Shown here: piece by piece, positions 35,556 through 44,885 of the stretch
How the letters are laid out: every line of letters starts with the position of its first letter
How positions within the stretch are numbered: the stretch's first letter is position 1
The notes under the pieces: generated by a model
What the model was told of the DNA's origin: nothing
The model's database searches: none
The model's input: the letters and a program-made list of their open reading frames with translations, nothing else
Position numbers and translations under genes: made by a program
Assembly: GCF_013410875.1 (NCBI RefSeq)
Contig: NZ_JACCCU010000001.1
Span: 992,001-1,056,000 of the forward strand
Origin: Tunturiibacter empetritectus
GTDB taxonomy: Bacteria; Acidobacteriota; Terriglobia; Terriglobales; Acidobacteriaceae
Direction: 5' to 3'
Length of the DNA stretch: 64,000 nucleotides

Positions 35556-35567
35556 CGGTTTGAACCG
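35556..35567. promoter_or_regulatory. Palindromic operator candidate
   Basis: CGGTTTGAACCG is a symmetric 12-mer 21 bases upstream of the PLP-enzyme start and extends loosely (ATT on both sides). It could be a repressor site for a sulfur-metabolism regulator. This is inference from symmetry and position only. Confidence 0.3.
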
Positions 35568-35601
35568 ATTGATGGTAGCAGGCTTAGCGGGGTAGCTTCT
35601 T

Positions 35602-36654
35602 CTACGCTTTTTTCGATTTACTGGCAGGTTTAGAGAAGTGTTCCCAACCGCCGGGCTTCAACTCTGTACGGCTGCCATCTGGCGCTAGCAGAGTCATCAG
35701 TGCGTGTCCGGTGCGTCGTGTCTTGAGAGTGCCGATTCTCGTGAGCGGCACTCCAGCGAGAGTGGATGGCATCTTGACGGAGGATGGCGCGGCGAAGAGC
35801 AGCTCGTAGTCTTCGCCCCCGTGCAACGTTGCTTGCAGGGCAGCGGCGGCATTCAGCTTGCGCGCGAACGGATGAATCGGCAGTGCCTCCTGTTCGATCT
35901 CTGCGCTGACTCCTGAGGCGCGGCAGAGGTGGGACAGGTCTGTCGAGAGCCCGTCGCTGATATCGAGGCAGGCCGTGGCGAGTCCACGTCGCTGGAGGGC
36001 CTCGCCCACGTCCAGACGTGGCTCGGGAAACATGTGGGGATGATCTTCGTTGGTTTGATGATTCAGGGTCCGACGTCTTCTACTCAGCATGGTCGCTAAC
36101 TCTGCGGCCGCGCCACCGAGTTGGCCGGTTACGTAGAGTGCGTCTCCCGGGGAGGCTCCAGAGCGGCGCAGTGCTCTACCCTTTGGAGCGGATCCGATCA
36201 GAACGATGTCGGCGAGGATCAAGGCGCTCCTGCCGCCGGGCGACTCTGAGGTGTCTCCTCCTGCGAGGGGGACGCTGTGCAACTCGGCGAGCGCACGCAG
36301 GCCGTGGAAGAAGCCTTTTGTCCAGGCGCGGCCAGCGGATTTTGTGAGCATGGTGGAGGGAAGCGCGAGGGAGAGGAAGGCGGCGATGGGAGTCGCGCCC
36401 ATGGCGGCGAGGTCGCTCAGTCCACGAGCGAGGCAGCGATGGCCTACCGACTCCGGAGGGTGGGAGTCGCAGCGGAAGTGCCGTCCCTCGAGCGTAAGGT
36501 CTGTGGTTACCAGTACTTCGCATCCAGGGGGAGGGCGGAGGATCGCGCAGTCGTCGCCGATGCCGAGCTTGACCGCGCTGCTGCTGGTGGCAAAATCTTG
36601 GCGGATCTGCTCGATCAGATCGAGTTCTCCAAAGGGTGGGGAAGGTTTTTTCAT
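35602..36654 (-). CDS. thiL: Thiamine-monophosphate kinase
   Basis: The 350-residue enzyme phosphorylates thiamine monophosphate to the diphosphate cofactor. Motifs are FGELDLIEQIRQDF, LGIGDDCAILRPP, VTTDLTLEGRHF, GLSDLAAMGATPIAAFLSL, PLAGGDTSESPGG, ACLDISDGLSTDLSHL and HGGEDYELLFAAP, all in family order. The ATG at 36654 gives the expected N-terminus; a GTG at 36681 is an alternative. The C-terminus is a basic tail rich in Lys and Ser. Confidence 0.95.
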   Translation of the reverse strand: MKKPSPPFGELDLIEQIRQDFATSSSAVKLGIGDDCAILRPPPGCEVLVTTDLTLEGRHFRCDSHPPESVGHRCLARGLSDLAAMGATPIAAFLSLALPSTMLTKSAGRAWTKGFFHGLRALAELHSVPLAGGDTSESPGGRSALILADIVLIGSAPKGRALRRSGASPGDALYVTGQLGGAAAELATMLSRRRRTLNHQTNEDHPHMFPEPRLDVGEALQRRGLATACLDISDGLSTDLSHLCRASGVSAEIEQEALPIHPFARKLNAAAALQATLHGGEDYELLFAAPSSVKMPSTLAGVPLTRIGTLKTRRTGHALMTLLAPDGSRTELKPGGWEHFSKPASKSKKA

Positions 36655-36897
36655 GCTGATGGCAGCATAAACGTTTAGCACAATGTGACTCTTTTGTGGT
36701 AGTTACGGGAAAAAGATCTGGTCTATGCTCGTTTGCATGGCGGGTAACTGCTTTGGTACCCTCTTAGAGGACGCTCAAGAGAGATTTGCAATCAGAAATG
36801 GCGATTGATGAATTCGATTTGCCTTGTGTGATTTTTTGATTGAAATTTCTTCGAGCCGCGATTTGCTTCGCGGTCAAACCTGGGCCAGGGACTCTGA

Positions 36898-37923
36898 TTG
36901 AAGCTGAAAAAACGTCATTACCTCATGCTCGTCAGCCGCGATGAAGAGGGCAACCTAAGTAAGGTGCCGGTGCCTCTGCACTACGCGTATATCTTTGTGG
37001 GCGCGGCAATTATCGGCATGTTCACCATTACCGGGCTGGCCGGGTCGTACTCCCGGATGCTGATCAAGACCGCCCGGTTCAATCAGTTGCGTCAGGACCA
37101 CAACTCACTCCAAAAGGACTATGCACACCTGGAGAAGGCGGCGCACGAAAAAGATATTCAGGCGGCCTCGCTGGGCTCTTTGGCGAGCGAAGTCTCGGTT
37201 CTGTACGGTCTGACGGCGAGCAAGCTTGCGTCGCCTGCGGGCAAGGTGGCTGAGAAGCCTCATGGCAAGTCGTCGGGGGTGGCGGAGGCAATCGCCAAGA
37301 CGCCATTAACCGATGGCACGGACTCTTCGGATAACTCGGAACAGGCTTACTACAAGTCGATCGATGCGTTTTATTCACTGCGCAGCTCGGCGATGAGCGG
37401 CACGGCGACCCGGGCCATCTCCAGTCTGAACGGCCCTGGATATGTCTCTGCCGATCTGCTAGGAGCGGGCAGTCTGGAGCTGGCGTCGTATGTTCCGACG
37501 CTGTGGCCGATCATGGGCCCGATCACGAGCAGCTTTGGCCAGCGTGAGGATCCGATCCTGGGCAATGGCGAAGGCGAGTTTCACACCGGCATCGACATCA
37601 GTGCTCCCAATGGAATTCCCATCCGTGCGACCGGAGACGGCATCGTGAAGCAGGCAGAGATGTCCAATGGCTACGGGCGCGAGGTCGTGATCGACCACGG
37701 GCATGGGGTTGAGACAGTCTATGGGCATATGTCGGGCTTCGCCTGCATCGCGGGGCAGACGGTGGTTCGTGGCCAGGTGATCGGTTATGTGGGCCACAGT
37801 GGGCGCACGACGGGCTCGCATCTGCACTACGAGGTTCGCATCAGGAATACGCCGGTGAATCCGCACAAATATCTGCGGACGACGCTGGCGGACCTGGGTA
37901 CGGAGATAGCGAAGGGGCAGTAG
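36898..37923 (+). CDS. M23-family peptidoglycan endopeptidase, membrane-anchored
   Basis: The 341-residue protein starts at a TTG (36898); no upstream ATG or GTG fits better. A short cytoplasmic N-terminus is followed by one membrane helix (about 27-46), a helical, probably coiled-coil stretch (about 60-95), a linker, and the M23 lysostaphin-like domain (about 205-325). Zinc residues lie in FHTGIDISAPNG and SHLHYEVRI. It probably trims or regulates cell-wall crosslinks in the periplasm. It stands alone and ends at a strong terminator. Confidence 0.93.
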   Translation: MKLKKRHYLMLVSRDEEGNLSKVPVPLHYAYIFVGAAIIGMFTITGLAGSYSRMLIKTARFNQLRQDHNSLQKDYAHLEKAAHEKDIQAASLGSLASEVSVLYGLTASKLASPAGKVAEKPHGKSSGVAEAIAKTPLTDGTDSSDNSEQAYYKSIDAFYSLRSSAMSGTATRAISSLNGPGYVSADLLGAGSLELASYVPTLWPIMGPITSSFGQREDPILGNGEGEFHTGIDISAPNGIPIRATGDGIVKQAEMSNGYGREVVIDHGHGVETVYGHMSGFACIAGQTVVRGQVIGYVGHSGRTTGSHLHYEVRIRNTPVNPHKYLRTTLADLGTEIAKGQ

Positions 37924-37942
37924 CTCTTAGCGATTTCAAAGA

Positions 37943-37983
37943 AACGGCAGAGCTGATGCAGGTTGTCGGCTCTGCCGTTTTTT
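37943..37983 (+). terminator. Rho-independent terminator after the M23 gene
   Basis: AACGGCAGAGC pairs with GCTCTGCCGTT around a 15-base loop, followed by a six-base T-run. The stem sequence is the same as that of the rpoC terminator at 63104. Confidence 0.92.
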
Positions 37984-38219
37984 GTGCCCCGAAACCGGTT
38001 GATCGAAACAGGGTGAGACCGAGAGGCATGCCAAGGTCCATTCCCGTATTGGGAAAGCTCCTGGGGGCAATCGTGTTGTGCACCATTTGGGTAATACCCA
38101 CCCCGGTTTGCCGCCGATATATTCACCATGAACACTGAAGTCCTGCAACAGATCGCGTCTGTCAGCCCTGGAAGAAGATCTTAATTCCAATCTGGCTTTT
38201 ACGAGAGAACGAGACACGC

Positions 38220-39716
38220 ATGATGCAGACCTCAGCGGCTTTTCCCAGGAATATGCAGAGCTTTGATGGATCCATCTCCCTGTCGGAGATCATTTCGGCA
38301 CTCTCTTACGCGCTTGACCTGACTGAAGGCGCGGTGCATGGACATGCGCTTCGCAGCTGCCTGCTGGGTATGCGCATCGCCGAAGAGGTGAAGCTTCCTT
38401 CCGACCAGACCAGCAGCCTCTACTTTGCCCTTCTGCTGAAAGATATCGGTTGCAGTCGCAGCGCCGGCCGCATAAGTCAGATTCTAGGCGGAGACGATCG
38501 CGCGGCCAGGAGGGCGGTGAGTCTCGAAGACTGGAGCAGACCGCACAAACCGAGTCTGTCGACCCTGAAGCTCCTCTGGAGCCAGGTTCTTCCGGACGCA
38601 GGTCGCGTTGTCAGGACCGCCAGATCCTTCAAGAACGGAATTACGCGTCACCAGAGTTTCGAGAGGCTATCGCCCCGTTATGACCGGGGAGCCAGCATTT
38701 TAAACGAACTCGGCATGGGGTCTATCGCCGCCGAGGCGGTCCGCAGCGTGGACGAACGATGGGACGGGAGCGGCTATCCCGACAGCTTGAAGGGAGAGCA
38801 GATTCCCTTGTTGGCCCGCATCTGCGCGATTGCGCAGCATCTGGATATTGTCTCGGCCGCAGCCGGAACGCAGAGCGCGATCGACACGCTCGAAGAGCGC
38901 AGCGGAACCTGGTTTGATCCGCAGCTGGTCCGCATCGCACGATCGCTGCACCGTCGGGGGGCGCTCTGGAATCACTGCTCGCCCGCTGATGTAGAGCAGG
39001 ATACACGGCAGGCTGTTCTGGACCTTGACTCCGGCAAGCGGCACCAGTTGGAGTCGAGCCAGATCGATCGAATCTGCGAGGCGTTTGCGGATGTGGTGGA
39101 TGCGAAGTCTCACTTTACCTATCGCCACTCTCAAGGGGTTGCGGACGCGGCGTTTGGCATTGCGCAGGCGATGGGACTTGCGGCAGACCGCGCGCAACTG
39201 GTTCGCAGAGCGGCTTTGCTGCATGACATCGGCAAGCTGGGAGTCGCCAATGCGATCCTCGACAAAAAGGGTCAGTTGAGCTCGGAAGAGTGGAAGGCAG
39301 TGTACGAGCATCCGCGGATTACGCGACGGATTCTAGAGCGGGTTGCACCCTTCCGCGAGATGGCGGTGATCGCAGGCGAGCATCATGAAAAACTTGACGG
39401 CTCGGGCTACCCCGATCATCTGAAGGGGCCGGATCTTTCGACTGAGTCACGCATCGTTGCGGTCGCGGATGTGTATGCGGCGCTCTCGGAGGATCGTCCC
39501 TACCGAGCGGGTATCGAGCTTGACGAGACGCTGTCGATCATGTCGAAGCTCATTCCGGTACAGCTCGATGCAGACTGCTTCGAGGCCCTGGTCTCAGTGG
39601 TTTCAAGCAAGCGGGAGGTCGCTTCTGTCCAGGCGCCCCAGGTTGCGAGCGCGACGCTGGGCTATTCCTTCAAAAACAGGGGCTTCAAAAACGCAGCTTT
39701 TGAAAGTGCTTTCTGA
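38220..39716 (+). CDS. Tandem HD-GYP protein: degenerate N-terminal copy plus intact cyclic-di-GMP phosphodiesterase domain
   Basis: The 498-residue protein has two related halves. The first (about 20-245) keeps HGHALRSCLLGMRIA and WDGSGYPDSLKGEQIPL, but the HD pair reads KDIGCS (Lys74 for His) and the HHE position is VDERWDG. The second (about 285-460) has the full set: YRHSQGVADAA, LLHDIGKLG (His335, Asp336), EHPRITRRIL, GEHHEKLDGSGYPDHLKG and VADVYAALSEDRPYR. The second half should hydrolyse c-di-GMP; the first probably binds or regulates. No signal-receiver domain is present. It is a lone gene ending at a good terminator. Start is one of two adjacent ATGs. Confidence 0.92.
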   Translation: MMQTSAAFPRNMQSFDGSISLSEIISALSYALDLTEGAVHGHALRSCLLGMRIAEEVKLPSDQTSSLYFALLLKDIGCSRSAGRISQILGGDDRAARRAVSLEDWSRPHKPSLSTLKLLWSQVLPDAGRVVRTARSFKNGITRHQSFERLSPRYDRGASILNELGMGSIAAEAVRSVDERWDGSGYPDSLKGEQIPLLARICAIAQHLDIVSAAAGTQSAIDTLEERSGTWFDPQLVRIARSLHRRGALWNHCSPADVEQDTRQAVLDLDSGKRHQLESSQIDRICEAFADVVDAKSHFTYRHSQGVADAAFGIAQAMGLAADRAQLVRRAALLHDIGKLGVANAILDKKGQLSSEEWKAVYEHPRITRRILERVAPFREMAVIAGEHHEKLDGSGYPDHLKGPDLSTESRIVAVADVYAALSEDRPYRAGIELDETLSIMSKLIPVQLDADCFEALVSVVSSKREVASVQAPQVASATLGYSFKNRGFKNAAFESAF

Positions 39717-39744
39717 CACAACAGCTCAGAGATGCCTACAAAAC

Positions 39745-39780
39745 AAGAACGGCCGAAGATCTCGGCCGTTCTTTTATTTT
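39745..39780 (+). terminator. Rho-independent terminator after the HD-GYP gene
   Basis: AAGAACGGCCGA pairs perfectly with TCGGCCGTTCTT around AGATC and is followed by TTATTTT. The convergent sorbosone-dehydrogenase gene ends about 24 bases further on, so it may act in both directions. Confidence 0.92.
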
Positions 39781-39803
39781 CGAGGCGTTTTGTTGAGACG
39801 GCC

Positions 39804-41123
39804 CTACTTTCCGGTATAGCTGACGTGCCAGATGGTCTTCGAGCCATCGTCGGTTACGAAGAGCGAACCATCCTTGGCTACGGTAACGCCGACGGGGCGG
39901 CCCCAGACCTTGCCATCTGAGGTGACGAATCCGGTCAGGAAGTCCTCGTACTCTCCGGTGGCGTGGCCGTCGTGCATGGGAATGCGGATCACTTCGTAGC
40001 CGGAGCGGTGGGCGCGGTTCCACGAGCCATGCTCGGCTGCGAAGCCGTCGCCGTCATAACTAGAGGGAAACTGCTTGCCGGTGTAGAAGGCTAGCTCGAG
40101 TGAGGCGAAGTGCGGCTGCAGGATGACGTCGGGCGTGAGGACCTTGTCCTTCAACTCTGGGTGAGTGCCCATGAGGCGCGGGTCCTGATGGCCGCCCATG
40201 TAGTACCAGGGCCAGCCGTAGAAGCCGTCCTCCTTGACGCTGGTGATGTAGTCGGGGACGAGGTTGTCGCCGAGGCGGTCACGCTCGTTGGTGGAGCACC
40301 AGAGCTGGCCCGTGGTTGGGTTGATGGCCTCGCCGACGCAGTTGCGGATGCCGCTGGCGTAGACCTTGACGAACTTTCCTTCGGGCGTGAACTCGAGTAC
40401 GTCGGCGCGATGCAACTCATTGGGGTGAGTGTCAGGATCGTCCGCGTTCGAGGCGGATCCGACCGAGACCAACATCTTGGTGCCGTCGGGAGAGAAGACG
40501 ACGTCGCGTGTCCAGTGTCCGCCGCCACGGAGCTGGGCGAAGCCAGGAAGCTGGGCGACGATGGTCTCAGGCTTTCCGGTTGCAACCAGGTCACCGGATT
40601 TGTACGGAAAGCGGACCACGGTTTTGGTGTTGCCGACATAGACCCACTTGGGGTTGGGGCCGCTGGGATAGAAGGCGATGCCGAAGGGAAGATCGAGATC
40701 GGAGGCAAAGGTGGAGACGGTCGCTGCTTTACCATCAGGGCCCACGCCACGGAGGACCATGATCTTGTCGCCGTGGGAGTCGGCGAGGAAGATATCGCCA
40801 TTGGGAGCGGTGCGCATCAGCCGAGGCTCTTTGAAACCCTGCGCGTACATCTCAACCTTGAAACCTGCAGGCGCGACCGGCCATGCACCCTCAGGGCGGG
40901 GAACGAGGCTGGGGCCGTTGTCGACGGACTCGTCCGGCTTCGGCTGTGGCAGGTCGGCGAGCGTGATCTTGCGGCGGACGCCGGGATGCTCCTGTGTGTA
41001 GTCGGTGAAGGCGGACGGCCCGGTGATGACTGAGCCGGACTGTGCGAATACAGAAGCCGGCAGCGCAGAGACGAGGGACGCCAGAGCCAGGACTCGAAGA
41101 ACGGAGGGAGTAGAGCTATGCAT
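39804..41123 (-). CDS. Secreted PQQ-type sugar dehydrogenase (sorbosone dehydrogenase family)
   Basis: The 439-residue protein has AAGGAGAAAC before the ATG. A signal peptide (1-27, ending in VFAQ) leads to a six-bladed beta-propeller. Landmarks are GFKVEMYAQGFKEPRLMRT, GDIFLADSHGDKIMVL, LPFGIAFYPSG, GGGHWTRDVVFSPDGTKMLV, GIRNCVGEAINPTTGQLW, NERDRLGDNLVPDYITS and FYGWPWYYMGGHQDPR. This is the L-sorbosone dehydrogenase/soluble-aldose-dehydrogenase group, which binds PQQ in the periplasm and passes electrons to the respiratory chain. The substrate is unknown. Its first eight bases overlap the upstream phosphatase gene. Confidence 0.9.
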   Translation of the reverse strand: MHSSTPSVLRVLALASLVSALPASVFAQSGSVITGPSAFTDYTQEHPGVRRKITLADLPQPKPDESVDNGPSLVPRPEGAWPVAPAGFKVEMYAQGFKEPRLMRTAPNGDIFLADSHGDKIMVLRGVGPDGKAATVSTFASDLDLPFGIAFYPSGPNPKWVYVGNTKTVVRFPYKSGDLVATGKPETIVAQLPGFAQLRGGGHWTRDVVFSPDGTKMLVSVGSASNADDPDTHPNELHRADVLEFTPEGKFVKVYASGIRNCVGEAINPTTGQLWCSTNERDRLGDNLVPDYITSVKEDGFYGWPWYYMGGHQDPRLMGTHPELKDKVLTPDVILQPHFASLELAFYTGKQFPSSYDGDGFAAEHGSWNRAHRSGYEVIRIPMHDGHATGEYEDFLTGFVTSDGKVWGRPVGVTVAKDGSLFVTDDGSKTIWHVSYTGK

Positions 41124-41799
41124 GAGACGTTTCTCCTTGGAGCGTGAAAGTGGTTAGATGCTGTTGCCCGACCATGCGAAGTTGACCGTTGAGGACCTCG
41201 AGCTCAATTGCCTGGAGGTTTTCTATAAAGTTGACGAAGTGAAAGCGCCGAAAGTTTGACATTAGTTGCCGGTCGGTCGCGCGGGGGAAGAGGAAGAGAA
41301 GGCGAATGGCCTGCATAAAGAGGCCGTGGGTGAAGACGGCAATGCATCCCTCTGATTTCAATTGGGCGAGCCGGCGGATGGCGTCGCGGGCGCGGCCGAT
41401 AAAGTCGCTGAACGACTCAGCTCCGGGGCCGTCGGAGTAGGACGGATCGTCTCGCTCCCAGAACTCCAGGATGTGCGGCATCTGCTGCTCTTCGCTGGTA
41501 CCGTTGTGTCGCGCAGGGTTTAGATAGTGGAACTCCTGGATCGGCCACTCCTCGATCGGCACCTTGGGGTAGCGCTCTCGAAGCGGGACCGCAGTCTGCT
41601 GAGCACGGAGATACGGCGAGAGCAGAAACAGGGTCGGGTCACAGGAGAAGCCGTCGGCGAAGGCCTTTGCCTGGGCGCGGCCGAGCTCTGTCAAAGGATT
41701 GATGATGTGGTCCGGCGGGATGCCGCCCGCATTCGCGACACTCTGGCCGTGGCGAATGAGCAGGATTCGGGTGGGCTGTTGGATGGTGGCGTCGGTCAT
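41116..41799 (-). CDS. Histidine-phosphatase (phosphoglycerate-mutase-like) family protein
   Basis: The 227-residue protein has the phosphohistidine motif LLIRHGQSVANAGG, LTELGRAQAKAFADG and the second active-site histidine in AVFTHGLFMQAIRLL. Substrate cannot be told; members act on sugar phosphates, nucleotides or proteins. It overlaps the following propeller gene by eight bases and lies 13 bases after a membrane-anchored hypothetical gene, so the three form one unit. Confidence 0.9.
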   Translation of the reverse strand: MTDATIQQPTRILLIRHGQSVANAGGIPPDHIINPLTELGRAQAKAFADGFSCDPTLFLLSPYLRAQQTAVPLRERYPKVPIEEWPIQEFHYLNPARHNGTSEEQQMPHILEFWERDDPSYSDGPGAESFSDFIGRARDAIRRLAQLKSEGCIAVFTHGLFMQAIRLLFLFPRATDRQLMSNFRRFHFVNFIENLQAIELEVLNGQLRMVGQQHLTTFTLQGETSHA

Positions 41800-41812
41800 C
41801 TCGTCTCAGTCG

Positions 41813-42823
41813 TTATGGCTGAAGGTCGGGGTTTGGCGATGCGAATTGCTTAACTAACTCAAGCGGGATGTTTGCAGTTAGAACGGCGCGATCTTTATGC
41901 TGTTCGATCTTCGTGGAGTCGGTCAGCTCGCGAAACGCCGCATCGGTGGCGGGGTGAGGCTGCATCTGCGCCTGTGCCTGCTCTACGGTCTTCATGAGCG
42001 TGAGCAGCGAGGTTAGAGTCTCGGTGGCCCGGGCTGCGTCGGCGTCGTTCGGAGCAATCTGCTCGAGGCGCAGGTGCAGGGTTCCGAGATAACGCAGGCT
42101 GGCGACGAAGGTGGTGTCCTCCGACATGGGCAGTTGCAGGCCGAAGATGCTGATTGCGCCGCGCTCAGAGAAGGGGAGACCGATGTGGCCGATGCCCCAG
42201 GCGCTTGAAAACGCGGGCACGTCGCGATAACGTGCCGATAAGAGCGATGAGCCTGAAAACGGCGATGCAGCGGCGCGATGCCGGTCCAGGATGGAGTGAA
42301 TCTGCTCGGCCGTCGGCATGTTGGAGGCGGCGATGGTGTCGTAACCGAGCTGCGTGATGCGCAGGGGCCGCGTAACGCTCTCGTCACCGACGCGAATGGT
42401 GAAGATATCGTGATCGGCGTAGCTCTCTTTCGCCGTGGCGATTGAGGCAAGGTAGTGTGCCAGACGCTCCCCATCGAAACGGCCTTCGAAGACCTCGGAG
42501 TAGCCGACCGGACCGTTCGGGCCGTTGGGGTCGTCCATGCGGTGCAGGGCAAAGGCCACGGAGTCGAGATCCCGCTCGGGGACGATGCCGGTGGCGTCGA
42601 TGAACTGCTGATACTCAGGGGTGCGATTGACCGGAGATCGATCGAAGTGAGTAGCAGCCCGCAGCGGCTTTAGATTGGCGTAGACGATCGCGTCGGACTC
42701 GGGCAGCAGGCGCGCGACCTCTGGCGGAGCGGCCTTTCGCAGCACCAGTGCGACTACCAGCGCAGACATCAACGCCAGCATCAGCAAGAAGGAGTAACGG
42801 GTGCGCTTACGCATCAGGGACAT
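41813..42823 (-). CDS. Membrane-anchored hypothetical protein
   Basis: The 336-residue protein has a single N-terminal membrane segment (about 11-29) after a basic start, so the rest is periplasmic or extracellular. It continues VARLLPESDAIVYANLKPLR, a phrase seen in large acidobacterial families of unknown role, then DRSPVNRTPEYQQFIDATG and FALHRMDDPNGPNGP. A helical region (about 235-290) precedes the C-terminus. I assign no function. An ATG three codons in (42814) is a possible alternative start. Confidence 0.75.
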   Translation of the reverse strand: MSLMRKRTRYSFLLMLALMSALVVALVLRKAAPPEVARLLPESDAIVYANLKPLRAATHFDRSPVNRTPEYQQFIDATGIVPERDLDSVAFALHRMDDPNGPNGPVGYSEVFEGRFDGERLAHYLASIATAKESYADHDIFTIRVGDESVTRPLRITQLGYDTIAASNMPTAEQIHSILDRHRAAASPFSGSSLLSARYRDVPAFSSAWGIGHIGLPFSERGAISIFGLQLPMSEDTTFVASLRYLGTLHLRLEQIAPNDADAARATETLTSLLTLMKTVEQAQAQMQPHPATDAAFRELTDSTKIEQHKDRAVLTANIPLELVKQFASPNPDLQP

Positions 42824-42960
42824 GGCCGGTCGGGCAAAGTGTCAGCATGGTCAGTACGATTCACGAACTGCAGCGCCTCAAGCAATAAGCATAGCCCATC
42901 TTGGGGTATGGCCTCCGGTTGTGGCTTATCGTCGTGCGAGGTTGAAGAGGAGTGGCGAGG

Positions 42961-43782
42961 TTATTCCACGATGGCGAAGGTGTAGATCTTTCCGCCGTTT
43001 GTGACGTTGCCGGTGCCGGGTGGCAGAATGCCGAACTCGCCGCCAGCGACGCCATCTCCGACGGTGAACTCGTAGGTGCGCGGAGCGGTTCGCACCGGCT
43101 TGAAGGGAACCTCGTCGCGGTCTGCTCCACCGCTCGAGTGGAAGACGCCGCCGGTAAGGATGCGGAACTCGCGGTTGCTCGAGTTGAGGCGGAAGCGAAC
43201 GAAGGTGTACTCCGTGGCGGCGACGCCTTCAGGCGTGTAGAGCAGAACTTCGATTGGGCGCTTGAGTGCGAGCGCCGATTCGCGGCCATTGACGCGGCCG
43301 TTGCGATCCTGCTTGATGATGCCGTTGGTTACGGTTGACTTGATAAATCCGCCCGACTTGATGTGGACAATCTCCGGGTCGATCGCGGTCCACCTTCCTG
43401 AGCGGTCTTTGTAGTAGACGCCAATCTCGTTGACGTCGGAGAGGACGATGGGTTTTTCAGTCTCCGGCACGTTGGTGAGCTGCCGGCGGCTCTTGTTCAT
43501 CATCGCAGTGAGGACGCGGTCGGAGAGCCCTGCCGTTTTGAGGGTCACGAGGGAGTCAGCGTCTGTGTTGTATCTTCCGGGTTGCGTGTTGATGGTCTGG
43601 ATGATGAGGTCTTCGCCCAAGCCTGCTTTTGCCATGCGGATAACCGAATCGTTGTTCATAGCGGCGGCTTTTGGAGGAGACGCGCTTTGTGGGCCTTCGA
43701 TCAGCTGGGGGGCGTCGCCTGAGTTCTGTGCCACTATCGGCAGGGTGCTGAACAGAAGAGAGAGTAGAAGCAAAAGGCGCAT
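42961..43782 (-). CDS. Secreted hypothetical protein
   Basis: The 273-residue protein starts at the ATG at 43782, which gives a clear signal peptide (MRLLLLLSLLFSTLPIVAQN); a longer frame upstream would bury it. A short helical region (about 45-90: DSVIRMAKAGLGEDLIIQTI, KTAGLSDRVLTAMM) resembles domains that occur before other modules in secreted bacterial proteins. A beta-rich part follows (about 110-273), ending GGKIYTFAIVE. No catalytic motif is seen. It is the last minus-strand gene before the tRNA cluster. Confidence 0.78.
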   Translation of the reverse strand: MRLLLLLSLLFSTLPIVAQNSGDAPQLIEGPQSASPPKAAAMNNDSVIRMAKAGLGEDLIIQTINTQPGRYNTDADSLVTLKTAGLSDRVLTAMMNKSRRQLTNVPETEKPIVLSDVNEIGVYYKDRSGRWTAIDPEIVHIKSGGFIKSTVTNGIIKQDRNGRVNGRESALALKRPIEVLLYTPEGVAATEYTFVRFRLNSSNREFRILTGGVFHSSGGADRDEVPFKPVRTAPRTYEFTVGDGVAGGEFGILPPGTGNVTNGGKIYTFAIVE

Positions 43783-44025
43783 GAATTTGATCGACCTGGG
43801 TCCCGGAATTTCCAACAGGCTGAAACTGAAAATGCTGGCATAGCCTAGCACGGAGGCGAGCTTTGGACGTATTCCCCGGTGGGTCGGTAAGCGGAGGAGA
43901 TCCGCCCCTTGCAACCCATTGCTCCAGTGTTCCCGCTATGCTAAAGTTAGGTCTGCGGCGCACTCTGCGCGGGCACTGCTGCGCGTTGGGCGGCTGAGCT
44001 TACAGAGGGCAAAATTGCTGTTTGG

Positions 44026-44101
44026 GCTGGCGTAGCTCAGCTGGTAGAGCATCTGATTTGTAATCAGAGGGTCGGGGGTTCAAGTCCCTTCGCCAGCTCC
44101 A
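44026..44101 (+). tRNA. tRNA-Thr (anticodon TGT)
   Basis: The acceptor stem GCTGGCG pairs with CGCCAGC, the anticodon arm is TCTGA-TTTGTAA-TCAGA, and the T arm contains GTTCAAGTC. CCA is encoded. It is the first of the four-tRNA group before tuf. Confidence 0.97.
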
Positions 44102-44291
44102 GTTTCAAGCAGCGGGAAAAGAAAGACGGATTTGGTTGTACTGCTTGCCGTTCTGGCTATGCAGACCTCCTCTTCATTCTTCAAGGTCATTCCTTCAAGG
44201 GTGAGTACGCGCCCGATTCGCGGTTTAGAATCGAGGTGCGGACTTGAGAGATTGAGATGAGGGCTGCGCGCTGGAGTTCAAAGCAGGATGT

Positions 44292-44378
44292 GCACAGGTG
44301 GCCGAGTGGTTAATGGCAGCAGACTGTAAATCTGCCACTCTTCGAGTTACGGAGGTTCGAATCCTCCCCTGTGCACCA
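44292..44378 (+). tRNA. tRNA-Tyr (anticodon GTA), long variable arm
   Basis: The acceptor stem GCACAGG pairs with CCTGTGC, the anticodon loop is CTGTAAA with GTA, and a long variable arm and encoded CCA are present, as expected for class II tRNA-Tyr. Confidence 0.97.
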
Positions 44379-44417
44379 TAAATTTTGTACTGCGGTCGTG
44401 GAAGGTTGCTGTAACTG

Positions 44418-44600
44418 GTGAGTGTTGTGGATCTGAGTCCGGCAAGCAGCGGAAGGATGTGGATTGCGCTGGTTGTACTGGGGTTGTTGGGGATAGCGGT
44501 CTGGCAGACAATGGAGCCAGGCAAGTATCAGCAGCTAACCTGGATCCTGTTAGGTTTTTTTGCCTTTCGTGTCATACTCGGACGGTTGCGTTCGCGGTAA
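44418..44600 (+). CDS. Small predicted membrane protein
   Basis: The 60-residue protein from a GTG has two hydrophobic segments (about 14-30 and 41-55) joined by a short polar loop and ends with LRSR, a positive-inside arrangement. No family is recognised, and the Shine-Dalgarno is weak. It lies between tRNA-Tyr and tRNA-Thr and might be part of the tRNA transcript or a chance frame; the membrane pattern argues for a real gene. Confidence 0.5.
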   Translation: MSVVDLSPASSGRMWIALVVLGLLGIAVWQTMEPGKYQQLTWILLGFFAFRVILGRLRSR

Positions 44601-44650
44601 GATTGTTTGGTAAAAAGTTTTAGCAGATTGTTTGGCGTGTTTTGTACGAC

Positions 44651-44725
<75 letters not shown>

Positions 44726-44761
44726 GATCTTTGAAGTAAAGGGCTCGGTCCCTGCAGGCAA

Positions 44762-44836
44762 GCGGGAGTAACTCAGTGGTAGAGTCACAGCCTTCCAAGC
44801 TGTTGGTCGCGGGTCCGATTCCCGTCTCCCGCTCCA
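44762..44836 (+). tRNA. tRNA-Gly (anticodon TCC)
   Basis: The acceptor stem GCGGGAG pairs with CTCCCGC, the anticodon loop is CTTCCAA, and CCA is encoded. It lies 36 bases after tRNA-Thr, probably on the same transcript. Confidence 0.97.
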
Positions 44837-44885
44837 AAGATTGATAGATTGATAGAAGCGGTCAGGCAGTAGATCGCAGGAGAGT

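Noticed and set aside
43904-44025. Promoter for the tRNA group
   Set aside because: TTGCAA and TATGCT are present but 22 bases apart, too far for a standard sigma-70 promoter.
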